Below, piece by piece: positions 1 through 8,228 of a stretch of DNA of 45,971 bases. The position numbers and the translations under genes are program-made. Location of the stretch: positions 104,061 through 150,031 of the forward strand of contig PKUV01000167.1 in the NCBI GenBank assembly GCA_003131315.1. Direction: 5' to 3'. The notes beneath the pieces were generated by a model. The model made no database searches and was not told the origin of the DNA. It saw nothing but the letters and a program-made list of their open reading frames with translations. This stretch comes from Acidobacteriaceae bacterium (GTDB lineage: Bacteria > Acidobacteriota > Terriglobia > Terriglobales > Acidobacteriaceae). The first letter of the stretch is position 1; each line of letters begins with the position of its first letter.

Positions 1-16
1 CGGGCGGGGACGCCCG
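1..16. repeat. Palindromic repeat fragment at window edge
   Basis: The first bases form a small hairpin: CGGGCG at 1-6 pairs with CGCCCG at 11-16. It lies just downstream of the stop codon of the large minus-strand gene. It resembles dispersed intergenic palindromes seen elsewhere in the window, but is cut by the window edge, so its family cannot be fixed. Confidence 0.4.
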
Positions 17-70
17 GCTCTCCACAAGCAAGCTTGGATCGACAGCAGTAACAATCACGCGGTCGCGGCA

Positions 71-3000
71 CTAGCGTCCCAACTGCTCCATCATCTTCTG
101 CGCCTGCTCATGCGCGGGATGCTGCTTAAGCAGTTCGCGTAGCACGGCCCGAGCTTTGTCCGGCGCGCCCTCCACGGCGTAGACTCGGGCCAGGTTCAGG
201 TAAGACTGATCGAAAGCAGGGGCCACGCGGATGCACTCCTCGAAGCTTGCCACGGCCTCATCCCGCCGCTCGGTGCGCAGATATAGAATGCCCAGGTTGT
301 TCAGCGCCTCAGGGTAAACCGGACGCAGTTTCAGCGCCCTCTGCAGAGAATGGAACGCTCGCGCGGTGTCGTCATTCTGCGCAAACACCATTCCCAGACC
401 GTAGTTCGCCTCGGCATCGTTGGGGCTGACTTCCAGCGCTCGCTCATAGGTTTTGCGAGCATCATCCCAGCGCTTCTGCTGGCGATAGGCACTGCCCAGG
501 TTATCCAGCGCAATCAGATGATCGGGACTTAGCTTGAGGGCCTCTTGAAAGAGGCCGATTGCTTCGCCCGTGCGCCCTTCGCGCGCGGCCAGCAAGCCCA
601 GGTTGTTCCAGGAATTTGCCAAAGTGTCGGGATAGCTCGCACGAAGTTTGAGGGCGCGTTCAAAGCTCTCCCGGGCTTCGGCGGTCTTCTGCTGGTTCAG
701 ATACACGCTTCCAATGCCGTAGAGAGCCTCGGCGCTTGCAGGATCGTCGCGCAGGGCAATGCGGAATGAAGCCGCGGCCTGATGCATATAGCCGCGCTGA
801 AAAAACACCGAACCGTAGGAGAGATAGTTGCGTCCAAACTCGATCGTGTCGGTCACGCCGGGAAAGGGAAGTGCTCTGGCCAATCGTTCTGCACTGGTTT
901 GGGGGATATGCCGAAAGTCGTGTTCCACGTGCTCCGGGTCCACCGGCCCTTGATAAACCTTGACGATTTCTCCCTTGGCGTCGATCAGAAAAGATGCGGG
1001 GAGATCGAGATCGCGATGCCGGTCAAACAGGTAACGATAAATAATGTTGTAGATGCCGGCCACGTCCTCGGAGCCGCGCAGGATCGGAAACGAAAGACGA
1101 TGCTCCCGCACCAGCGCCTGGACGCCTTCCGCATCGGCTGGGGTGTCGAGATTCACCGAAAGCAATTGAAGACTCTGAGCCGACCAAGCCGCGTGGCGCT
1201 GATTGAAAGCGATCCAATCTTCCTTGCATCGCTCTGCTCCGGCGGCCCAAAAGTTAAGCAGCACCGGTTTTCCGCGCAGCGAAGATAGCGTTCGCATCTG
1301 CCCAGCGAAATCGAGAAGAGAAAAATCGGGCGCTTCGACCGGCGCCAGCAACCAGGTCTCAGCCGTGGTGGGCAGTGTTTCAACTTCTTGTGGCTTAGCG
1401 TCAGCGAGATGGCCTCGCCCCGCCGGCGTTCTGAAGGCCTCCATTCGAGACGGTGCGGAGCCTTCTTCAACCCACACCCGGTGGTTGATTGGCAGACCGT
1501 GAAGTTCCTGCACCAGCCCGCTCGGCCAGCGAATCGACGCGCGCACCGGGTCTTTCGCCGCTCCCAGGCCAAAGAAGACATCCTTGCTGTGCTGCGAAAG
1601 AAATCCCGATCCAGCTTTCAGCGAGCGGGTCTGGCGGCCCAGTTCAGTTTCCACCGTGACGACCGCGCCAACGGCGTCACGATTGCTCTTCGTGCCGCGC
1701 AGGTGGAAGGCGATGGATGGAGGCAGGTTCTCCATGATGTTCTTCAAAAGCCGCAACTGTGGACCGTTGCGGTTCTTCAGAAACACTTCCTGACGGCCAT
1801 CGTGATCGAAATCGGCGAGCGCAAACGCCCGTCCATCTTCCAGAAAGTCCAGCCCCACCGCGCCCGAAACATCGGAAAACGTTCCGTCGCCGTTGTTCGC
1901 GTAGAAAACATTTCGCTCATACCCGCTCCACGTGCCATCCGCCCGGATCAACTCGTTAATCGCGCTCCATCCCTGTTCGTAGTCGTGAGACGGCTTAGCC
2001 TCCTCAGGCGAATAGGCAACCACCTGCCGCCAGAAAAAGCTGTTCAGGTCTTCGCGCGAGGGGCCGGTGACCATGCCGTTGGCGATGTAGAGATCGGGAA
2101 AACCGTCATGATCAAAATCCCAGGCGTCGCTCGACCACGCCCAGCGCCCGATCCCGACTCCGGCAGCGCCGGTTGTATCTTCGAAAGCACCGCCGCCATT
2201 GCGAAATAGCGAGTTGCCCATGGCGTGTTTGTGATAGAGCGCTCGCGTTTCCTGGGGAGCGCCTTTCTTGAACATATCCTGCATCGAAATGCGTTCGCCC
2301 ACCGCCGTCCACATGTCCGCCACGTAGAGGTCTTCCGCACCGTCATTGTCGTAGTCAAGCCAGCAGACGCTCATCCCCGCGCCGACATCTTCAACCCCAG
2401 CCTCCGAAGCAATGTCAGTAAACGTTCCGTTGCCATTATTGCGGTAAAGATTCTTCCGGCCAAAATCATTCACCACATAAAGATCGGGCCAGCCATCACG
2501 GTTGAAGTCGCTCCACCCACAACAAAAGCTGTAGCGCGTGTTGTTCTGGTTGAGACCGGTCTCAGCAGTTACGTCGCGAAACGTGCCATCGCGGTTGTTG
2601 CGCATCATGAAGTTAGGAGGCCCGTTTTCGGCGTCATAGTAAGGAGACGGATACTTGTACTGGTCCGTGCCCTGGTAATAGACGTAGAGGCAGAAGTAGA
2701 TATCCAGCCAGCCGTCGCGGTCATAGTCTGCAACCGCCGCTCCCGTGAAGGTCCCCTGCGGTGGAGTGGCGAACTGAAACGCGTCCGCCTTCTGGCGAAA
2801 CTTGCCGCCACCTTCGTTCAGGAACAACATCGGGCCGGTTGCCCGCACGACGATCAAATCCTGCCGGCCGTCATTGTCGACGTCGACAAAAAGCGCGCAC
2901 GCCGTGTTTTCGATAACGCCGACGCCCGACGCTTCCGTAATGTCCTCGAATGTTCCGTCGCCTCGATTTCGATAAAGCCGGTTCGGAAGACCACCCGGTT

Positions 3001-3937
3001 GGCACACATAGAGGTCGTCAAATCCATCGCCGTCGATGTCCCCAATCGAAACGCCGTTGTGCCCGTAGATATCGATTCCGCAAGCGCCGTCGAGCACCGT
3101 CCGCCAGTAGTCGGTTCCGCGCAGAAGCTGCGAAGAGTAGGACGCATTGCCACCAAGGGCCGCGGCCGTGATGTCGACATAGGCTGGCCCGGATGAGCGG
3201 CTCTGTGTTTCATCCAGGGCCTGCCAATTCCGCACTCGGAACTCATCCGACGCAGACCGTTCCCAGGCAAGCTGCCAGTACCCGACACGTTGTTCACGGT
3301 AGAAGTCGTGGCCGGTGGCCACCAATTCATATCGGATGCGCGTCTGTAGCTGTCCGGGAGGTAGCGCCGCCGCTGGCATGGAACCAGCGTCAATATTCGT
3401 CACCTGAAATTCAGCCGTAAGAATCTTCGAAAAGCCACTCAGGGCAGATCGCAGTTCCAGTAGAAATGCGTCCCGCCCAACTGCAGTCTCCCGCTTGAAT
3501 GTATTGTGACGGACCTCGATCGCCGGGCCCGGGCGCACCACTCGGGATTCAGCGGGCCGCGGAGAAGATCCCGAGAAATTCGGCGGAAGAACTTTCTCGA
3601 GCGCTCTTACATCTTGCGGAGACTGCAGCAGGCCAGAACTCCACTGCGCAAGGATGGCCGCGATCTGGTCAGCGTATGTTTCCGTGACAAAATCGTCGAG
3701 GCCGGCCTGTGTTTTAAGGAGTAAGGCATCGAGGGGCCTGGGCATCCGATAGTGAGGATGCAGGTGGAATTCACTATTCGATGAGGCTGCGTCTGCAGAG
3801 TCAAAACCGTAGAGGGAGGGCCAGCCGAGACCGCGCAGACTTGCGGGAATCAGCGCCGCCGAGGCTCCCTGGCAGCACCGAAGCAGAAAGTCGCGCCGAC
3901 GAAGGTCCACGGAGCCCGGGGCGGATGAATTCCGCAT
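71..3937 (-). CDS. Exported FG-GAP/ASPIC-UnbV protein with redoxin and TPR domains
   Basis: A 1288-residue, probably secreted or periplasmic protein of CRTAC1-like architecture. A twin-arginine signal (RRRDFLLR, residues 13-20) is followed by a hydrophobic stretch. FG-GAP/VCBS repeats (about residues 275-740) carry many calcium-loop-like DxDxDG motifs such as DIDGDGFDD, DFNRDGWPD and DYDNDGAED. An ASPIC/UnbV domain follows (about 750-830), then a thioredoxin-like AhpC/TSA domain (about 865-1020), then at least six TPR units to the C-terminus. The redoxin active site reads FWAAGAERC, so the first cysteine of the usual WCxxC is missing and ordinary disulfide exchange is unlikely. The family is expanded in Acidobacteria and Planctomycetes and its function is unknown; a scaffold or adhesion role is inferred from the propeller-like and TPR domains. 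It is divergent from the TPR gene at 4047. Confidence 0.85.
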   Translation of the reverse strand: MRNSSAPGSVDLRRRDFLLRCCQGASAALIPASLRGLGWPSLYGFDSADAASSNSEFHLHPHYRMPRPLDALLLKTQAGLDDFVTETYADQIAAILAQWSSGLLQSPQDVRALEKVLPPNFSGSSPRPAESRVVRPGPAIEVRHNTFKRETAVGRDAFLLELRSALSGFSKILTAEFQVTNIDAGSMPAAALPPGQLQTRIRYELVATGHDFYREQRVGYWQLAWERSASDEFRVRNWQALDETQSRSSGPAYVDITAAALGGNASYSSQLLRGTDYWRTVLDGACGIDIYGHNGVSIGDIDGDGFDDLYVCQPGGLPNRLYRNRGDGTFEDITEASGVGVIENTACALFVDVDNDGRQDLIVVRATGPMLFLNEGGGKFRQKADAFQFATPPQGTFTGAAVADYDRDGWLDIYFCLYVYYQGTDQYKYPSPYYDAENGPPNFMMRNNRDGTFRDVTAETGLNQNNTRYSFCCGWSDFNRDGWPDLYVVNDFGRKNLYRNNGNGTFTDIASEAGVEDVGAGMSVCWLDYDNDGAEDLYVADMWTAVGERISMQDMFKKGAPQETRALYHKHAMGNSLFRNGGGAFEDTTGAAGVGIGRWAWSSDAWDFDHDGFPDLYIANGMVTGPSREDLNSFFWRQVVAYSPEEAKPSHDYEQGWSAINELIRADGTWSGYERNVFYANNGDGTFSDVSGAVGLDFLEDGRAFALADFDHDGRQEVFLKNRNGPQLRLLKNIMENLPPSIAFHLRGTKSNRDAVGAVVTVETELGRQTRSLKAGSGFLSQHSKDVFFGLGAAKDPVRASIRWPSGLVQELHGLPINHRVWVEEGSAPSRMEAFRTPAGRGHLADAKPQEVETLPTTAETWLLAPVEAPDFSLLDFAGQMRTLSSLRGKPVLLNFWAAGAERCKEDWIAFNQRHAAWSAQSLQLLSVNLDTPADAEGVQALVREHRLSFPILRGSEDVAGIYNIIYRYLFDRHRDLDLPASFLIDAKGEIVKVYQGPVDPEHVEHDFRHIPQTSAERLARALPFPGVTDTIEFGRNYLSYGSVFFQRGYMHQAAASFRIALRDDPASAEALYGIGSVYLNQQKTAEARESFERALKLRASYPDTLANSWNNLGLLAAREGRTGEAIGLFQEALKLSPDHLIALDNLGSAYRQQKRWDDARKTYERALEVSPNDAEANYGLGMVFAQNDDTARAFHSLQRALKLRPVYPEALNNLGILYLRTERRDEAVASFEECIRVAPAFDQSYLNLARVYAVEGAPDKARAVLRELLKQHPAHEQAQKMMEQLGR

Positions 3938-4028
3938 CTTCTCTGGTCGACTCAGAACGGTGTCTCCCGGATTCCCACGTGTGGCCTGAAATTAACACCC
4001 GCACACACGACCGTCAAGATTGGACCGC

Positions 4029-4034
4029 TATAAT
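4029..4034 (+). promoter_or_regulatory. Perfect TATAAT -10 box just before a start codon
   Basis: TATAAT lies 12 bases before the ATG at 4047. No good -35 box is visible at the 17-base position. A transcript starting about 7 bases after this box would have a leader of only about six bases, and no Shine-Dalgarno sequence is visible before the ATG. Confidence 0.45.
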
Positions 4035-4046
4035 AGTCGGTCATCC

Positions 4047-5330
4047 ATGAACCAGTCATTGCCATTGACGTGGATTCTGAGTGTTCTGGTCGCATTGGCG
4101 CTCGTCACTTTGAGCGGCCCTAATGCGGCATCTCAAGCCGCGCCTGCCGCACAACCAACGCTCCCGGACTCGCCGGACGCTCACCTGGGCCGAGGCTACG
4201 ACGCCCTAAGAGACGATAAATACGAAGTGGCCGCAGCTGAATTCCGAGCCGCTCTCAAGCTTGATTCCAAGCTAACCCTCAGGGCGCGATTCCCTCTGGC
4301 GGTCGCGCTCTTCGAGATGAAGAAGCCCGACGAAGCGCGCCAGGAATTTGAAACCGTCCGCCGCGAAACTGGAGATCATCCCAACATTTCGTATTATCTT
4401 GGCCGTCTTGATTTAGATGAGCTGCACTTTGAAAGCGCGATCCGGAATTTAAATCAGGCGATTGAGAAGCCGCCTTTTCCCGACACCGCCTATTATCTCG
4501 GCTTCGCATACTTCAAGCAGGGCGATCTGGCGGCCGCGGAAAAGTGGTTGAAGGAGGCGGCCCAGTCGATCCCGCACGACGCCCGCGTCCAATATCAGCT
4601 CGGCCTGGTGTATCGCAAGCAAGGGCGCGAGCAGGAGGCAAAACAAGCGGTTGCTCTGTCGGGAGAGCAACGCCAGCGCGATTCCAGCGAAAGTCAGATG
4701 CGGATCGAATGCGCGCAAAAGCTCGATCAGGCTCCGCGCGAGGATGCCCACGCAGTTTGCGAGCGGCTCTATGATGCGGACGACGCTGAAAAACTGACGG
4801 AACTCGGCACCATCTACGGGCAACACGGCGATGTCGAGGCCGCTCTGAAACCATTGCGCCGAGCCGCGGAACTCGCCCCGCAATCGCCCCAGATGCAATA
4901 CAACCTCGCGCTCGCTTACTACCAGCTCAATCAATTTGAAGAGGCTCGCGCGCCTCTCAGCAAGGCGGTTACGCGCTGGTCCGACATATTTCGACTGGCA
5001 ACGCTCTATGGAGCCGTCCTGTCAAAGCTGGGTGAAGATCTGGCTGCATATCAGGCACTCCAGCACGCACACGAACTCAATGCGCAGGATGCTGCGACCG
5101 CCGATCTACTCTACCTCGCGACTCTCTCGGTTGCCCGGAAAGCTCAGAGCGCTCGCCAATATCCCGATGCGCTTCGCTATTTCCATGAGGCGGCAAAACT
5201 GAAATCGCAGGAGCCCGGGCCTCACCGCGGCCTCGCGGACGTCTACAAGCTCACCGGTCGTTCGGCGCAGGCAACCACTGAGCAAAGGGAAGCCGACCGG
5301 CTGGCCAGCGGTTTCGAGAAAACTCAATAG
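4047..5330 (+). CDS. Exported TPR-repeat protein
   Basis: A 427-residue protein with an N-terminal signal peptide (MNQSLPLTWILSVLVALALV, then an AxA-type site near residues 26-31) followed by TPR units nearly to the C-terminus. Motifs such as AHLGRGYDALRDDKYEVAAA and YYLGFAYFKQGDLAAAEKWL are typical. It is probably a periplasmic or lipid-free exported scaffold; no enzymatic domain is seen. The ATG at 4047 is chosen over an upstream in-frame TTG at 4020, because the latter would put charged residues before the signal peptide and lies upstream of the TATAAT box. It is divergent from the large FG-GAP/TPR protein, and the two may act together, which is inference only. The next gene starts 36 bases downstream. 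Confidence 0.8.
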   Translation: MNQSLPLTWILSVLVALALVTLSGPNAASQAAPAAQPTLPDSPDAHLGRGYDALRDDKYEVAAAEFRAALKLDSKLTLRARFPLAVALFEMKKPDEARQEFETVRRETGDHPNISYYLGRLDLDELHFESAIRNLNQAIEKPPFPDTAYYLGFAYFKQGDLAAAEKWLKEAAQSIPHDARVQYQLGLVYRKQGREQEAKQAVALSGEQRQRDSSESQMRIECAQKLDQAPREDAHAVCERLYDADDAEKLTELGTIYGQHGDVEAALKPLRRAAELAPQSPQMQYNLALAYYQLNQFEEARAPLSKAVTRWSDIFRLATLYGAVLSKLGEDLAAYQALQHAHELNAQDAATADLLYLATLSVARKAQSARQYPDALRYFHEAAKLKSQEPGPHRGLADVYKLTGRSAQATTEQREADRLASGFEKTQ

Positions 5331-5366
5331 GCATCAATCGGCTCATCAAACTCACCACAGGGAACC

Positions 5367-6383
5367 ATGCGAACAAATCACGACGTGCGTTGGCCGAAAT
5401 TGACAGGCAGTCCGGTGCTCGACAGTATTCATCCCGTTATCGAGCGCTCCCGCGACGTGCAAACGCACGTCGACAAAATCGTCGAAGTCGCCCGCTGGAT
5501 GGCGTACGAAGAGCTACCCATTCCCGACTACGCTCTGCCCTTCGGGATCGCCGCGGGCGACGTCCACGAAACCATCGATTTCATCCTCACCGCCGCCTGC
5601 GTCGACACCGCCTTCACCGATTTTTCCAGCCACATAAAGTTCCAGGCGGATTACGCCGGCCGCAACTGGTCAGACTCCGATGCGCTGTTTGCCTGCATGA
5701 AGCGGGCCATCGACAAAGGCATCCCCATCCTCGACGGTGCGTTTCTCGCGAAAGTTACGCGCGTTGAAATGGAAACGCTGTTCGCCGGCAATATCGAACT
5801 GCCCATGCTTGACGAAAAGACGCAGATATTGCACCAGGTTGGAGCCGTGCTCGCCCGGCAGTACAACGGCCGTTTTCACAACTTCGTTGCGTCCTGCTCA
5901 CCGAAGCTCTACGACCACGGCAAGGGCCTGGTAGATCGGCTCGTAAACGACTTTCCGCGCTTCCGCGATGTTAGCCTCTACGACGGCCACACCATCAAGT
6001 TCTACAAGCTGCCGCAACTGGCCATCTGGTTCCTGTACACGAGCCTCAGGAAGACTGAAAAGTTCCGTCTCCAAGATCTGGAAACAATGTCCGCTTTTGC
6101 CGACTATATCGTCCCGGTCGCGCTCAGGCTGCTTGGAATCAGCAGCTATTCCGCCGAGCTCGAAAACGCGATCAACACCTACCAGATGATTCCCCGTGAC
6201 AGCCCATGGGAAGTCGAGATTCGCGCTCATTGCATCTATGCCAGCGCCTTATTAGCCGAGGAGATCAACCAACTCCGCCCGTCCGATCGGCAAATCATCA
6301 TCCCGCAGATTGACGCACGCCTCTGGACCCACTATCACACCACCTGGTGGCCTCATCATCTTACGGAGACCATCATGTACTGA
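5367..6383 (+). CDS. Queuosine-salvage protein, Qng1/DUF2419 family (queuosine 5'-phosphate N-glycosylase)
   Basis: This 338-residue protein matches the Q_salvage (DUF2419, human QNG1/C9orf64) family along its length. Telling blocks are a VDTAFTDFS segment near residue 70, then PMLDEKTQILHQVG, then FPRFRDVSLYDGHTIKFYK followed by PQLAIW, and a late ADYIVP then VEIRAHCIYA segment. Family members release queuine base from queuosine 5'-monophosphate so that it can be reinserted into tRNA by TGT. Length is usual for the family. The ATG at 5367 has an AGGGA ribosome site. It opens a plus-strand run with cytidine deaminase, pyrimidine-nucleoside phosphorylase and a nucleoside transporter, so queuosine may enter by that transporter (inference). 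No queuosine-biosynthesis gene (queCDEF, queA, queG) is in the window. Confidence 0.82.
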   Translation: MRTNHDVRWPKLTGSPVLDSIHPVIERSRDVQTHVDKIVEVARWMAYEELPIPDYALPFGIAAGDVHETIDFILTAACVDTAFTDFSSHIKFQADYAGRNWSDSDALFACMKRAIDKGIPILDGAFLAKVTRVEMETLFAGNIELPMLDEKTQILHQVGAVLARQYNGRFHNFVASCSPKLYDHGKGLVDRLVNDFPRFRDVSLYDGHTIKFYKLPQLAIWFLYTSLRKTEKFRLQDLETMSAFADYIVPVALRLLGISSYSAELENAINTYQMIPRDSPWEVEIRAHCIYASALLAEEINQLRPSDRQIIIPQIDARLWTHYHTTWWPHHLTETIMY

Positions 6384-6432
6384 CGCTTGCGACCGCGAAA
6401 ATCTCTACTGTCCAAGCCGGTCAGGCGTTACA

Positions 6433-6882
6433 ATGACCCACCATCGATTCTTCAGCGAAATTGGTTTGGGTATGCAAAGAACAAAAGTGCCAGTTGCCAT
6501 GCGCGAACGCCTGCTCCGTTCGGCGCGCAAAGTAATGAAGAACGCGTACGCGCCCTTCTCCAACTTTAGAGTGGGCGCAGCCATCCTCACGTCGAAAGGC
6601 CAAGTCTTCGTGGGATGCAACGTCGAGAACTCTTCTTACGGAATGACCAACTGCGCCGAGCGTACGGCGATCTTTTCTGCGATTGCTAAGCATGGTCCAG
6701 AACTTGAGATTCACGCCGTCGCCGTCGCCAACGATCACGGAGTTCCATGCTCGCCCTGCGGCGCCTGCCGCCAGGTCATCTATGAATTCGGGCCGCGCGC
6801 TGTCATCTTCTACCAGGGCGAAAAAGGCCCGAAGCAAAGTCTCATCACCGATCTTCTGCCGGAGGGTTTCCGCCTCAAGTGA
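6433..6882 (+). CDS. cdd: Cytidine deaminase
   Basis: Cytosolic zinc enzyme converting cytidine and deoxycytidine to uridine and deoxyuridine in pyrimidine salvage. The sequence shows the proton-shuttle/zinc motif CAERTAIF and the second zinc motif PCSPCGACR, plus the usual NAYAPFSNFRVGAA opening and a GCNVENSSYG substrate loop. The ATG at 6433 is preceded by a weak AGG and gives 149 residues. ATGs at 6472 (136 residues) and 6499 would give lengths closer to the family's usual 130 or so and cannot be excluded. A still longer reading from 6310 would overlap the upstream gene and is unlikely. The stop overlaps the GTG start of the next gene by four bases (GTGA), indicating translational coupling. 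Confidence 0.9.
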   Translation: MTHHRFFSEIGLGMQRTKVPVAMRERLLRSARKVMKNAYAPFSNFRVGAAILTSKGQVFVGCNVENSSYGMTNCAERTAIFSAIAKHGPELEIHAVAVANDHGVPCSPCGACRQVIYEFGPRAVIFYQGEKGPKQSLITDLLPEGFRLK

Positions 6883-8228
6883 GCCAACCGAATATTTCCC
6901 AGACCCCGTTCCGCGTCATTGATCTCATTCGCAAAAAGCGCGATGGAGGCGCACTATCCACCGCTGAAATCGGATATCTCGTCGATGGCTGCACGCAAGG
7001 CAGCATTCCCGATTACCAGGTGGCCGCGTGGCTCATGGCAGTCGTGCTGCGCGGAATGACTCGCGAGGAAACCGCTGCCCTCACGCACGCCATGCTGCAT
7101 TCGGGCGAAGTTCTCGATCTCAGCTTACTTCCCGCAAAAAAAGTGGACAAGCACTCCACCGGCGGCGTCGGCGACAAGACTTCGCTCGTCCTTGCCCCGC
7201 TGGTTGCTGCCGGCGGCCTCTTCGTCCCAATGATTAGCGGCCGCGGACTGGGCCACACCGGAGGCACACTCGACAAGCTCGAATCCATCCCCGGATTTCG
7301 CGTAGGCCTGCCGGTGCCCGAATTCCATCGTGTTCTCAAAGCCTGCGGATGTTCCATGATCGGCCAGACCGACAAAATCGCTCCCGCCGACCGCAAGTTA
7401 TACGCGCTGCGCGACGTTACCGGCACCGTCGAGAGTCCGTATCTCATCTGCGCCTCCATCATGAGCAAGAAACTCGCCGAAGGCACCGACGCGCTCGTGC
7501 TCGACGTGAAGACCGGCTCAGGCGCGTTCATGAAGAAAGAGGAAGATGCCGTCTTCCTCGCCGAACTCATGGTCGAAACTGGCGAACGCATGGGCAAGCA
7601 GATGGTCGCGCTCATCACCAACATGGACCAGCCGCTCGGCCGCATGGTTGGCAACGCGCTCGAAGTGCAGGAGTGCATCGAGGTATTGCACGGCGGCGGA
7701 CCCCAGGATTTGCGCGATCTCTGCCTCGAGTTGGCGGCTTGGATGTTCTATCTCGGCGGCGCGTGCAAGACGGTGGCGCAGGGCAAGCAACTCTCCGAGC
7801 AAATCATCGCCTCCGGCAAAGCCTTCGAGAGGTTCCGCCAGATGGTCGAGTTACAGGGAGGCGATATCAGCGTGATCGACGATCCGACCCGTCTCCCGGG
7901 CACCGATCACCGCGTCGAGGTGCCCAGTCCCCAAGCCGGATATGTGACGGCCATCCTGTGCGAACAGGTGGGTACTGCCTGCGTCATCCTCGGCGGAGGA
8001 CGCGAACGCAAAGAAGATTCCGTCGATCCCGCCGTGGGCATCGTCGTTCACAAGAAGATCGGCGACAGAGTCTCCGTCGGCGAGTCGCTGTGCACGATTC
8101 ACTGCCACTCCGACGCACAGGCCGTGCGCGCAAAAACGTTGCTGCAAGAGAGCTATCAAATCGGAGCCACCGCGCCGGCACACAAAACATCCTTGGTTCA
8201 TCGCGCGATCTATAAAGGGGAACACTAG
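6879..8228 (+). CDS. pdp: Pyrimidine-nucleoside (thymidine) phosphorylase
   Basis: A 449-residue enzyme splitting uridine, thymidine or deoxyuridine with phosphate into base and (deoxy)ribose 1-phosphate. The phosphate-binding signature KVDKHSTGGVGDKTS, the family block SGRGLGHTGGTLDKLES and the LDVKTGSGAFM segment are all intact, and the C-terminal domain is present. Whether it prefers thymidine (deoA) or is the broad pyrimidine type (pdp) cannot be decided from the reading alone. It starts at GTG 6879 inside the end of cdd (GTGA overlap) and its stop directly abuts the transporter ATG at 8229. The three genes therefore look like one translational unit for uptake, deamination and phosphorolysis. 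Confidence 0.92.
   Translation: MSQPNISQTPFRVIDLIRKKRDGGALSTAEIGYLVDGCTQGSIPDYQVAAWLMAVVLRGMTREETAALTHAMLHSGEVLDLSLLPAKKVDKHSTGGVGDKTSLVLAPLVAAGGLFVPMISGRGLGHTGGTLDKLESIPGFRVGLPVPEFHRVLKACGCSMIGQTDKIAPADRKLYALRDVTGTVESPYLICASIMSKKLAEGTDALVLDVKTGSGAFMKKEEDAVFLAELMVETGERMGKQMVALITNMDQPLGRMVGNALEVQECIEVLHGGGPQDLRDLCLELAAWMFYLGGACKTVAQGKQLSEQIIASGKAFERFRQMVELQGGDISVIDDPTRLPGTDHRVEVPSPQAGYVTAILCEQVGTACVILGGGRERKEDSVDPAVGIVVHKKIGDRVSVGESLCTIHCHSDAQAVRAKTLLQESYQIGATAPAHKTSLVHRAIYKGEH

Noticed and set aside
2225-3196. Long plus-strand open frame of 323 codons
   Set aside because: It lies antisense to the FG-GAP gene, whose domains are unmistakable; its composition is Arg/Val-rich and shows no domain.
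5331-5366. preQ1 or other riboswitch before the Q-salvage gene
   Set aside because: The gap is only 36 bases and shows no aptamer-like structure.
7349-8215. Plus-strand frame of 288 codons within the phosphorylase
   Set aside because: Arginine-rich alternate frame of a well-recognised enzyme.
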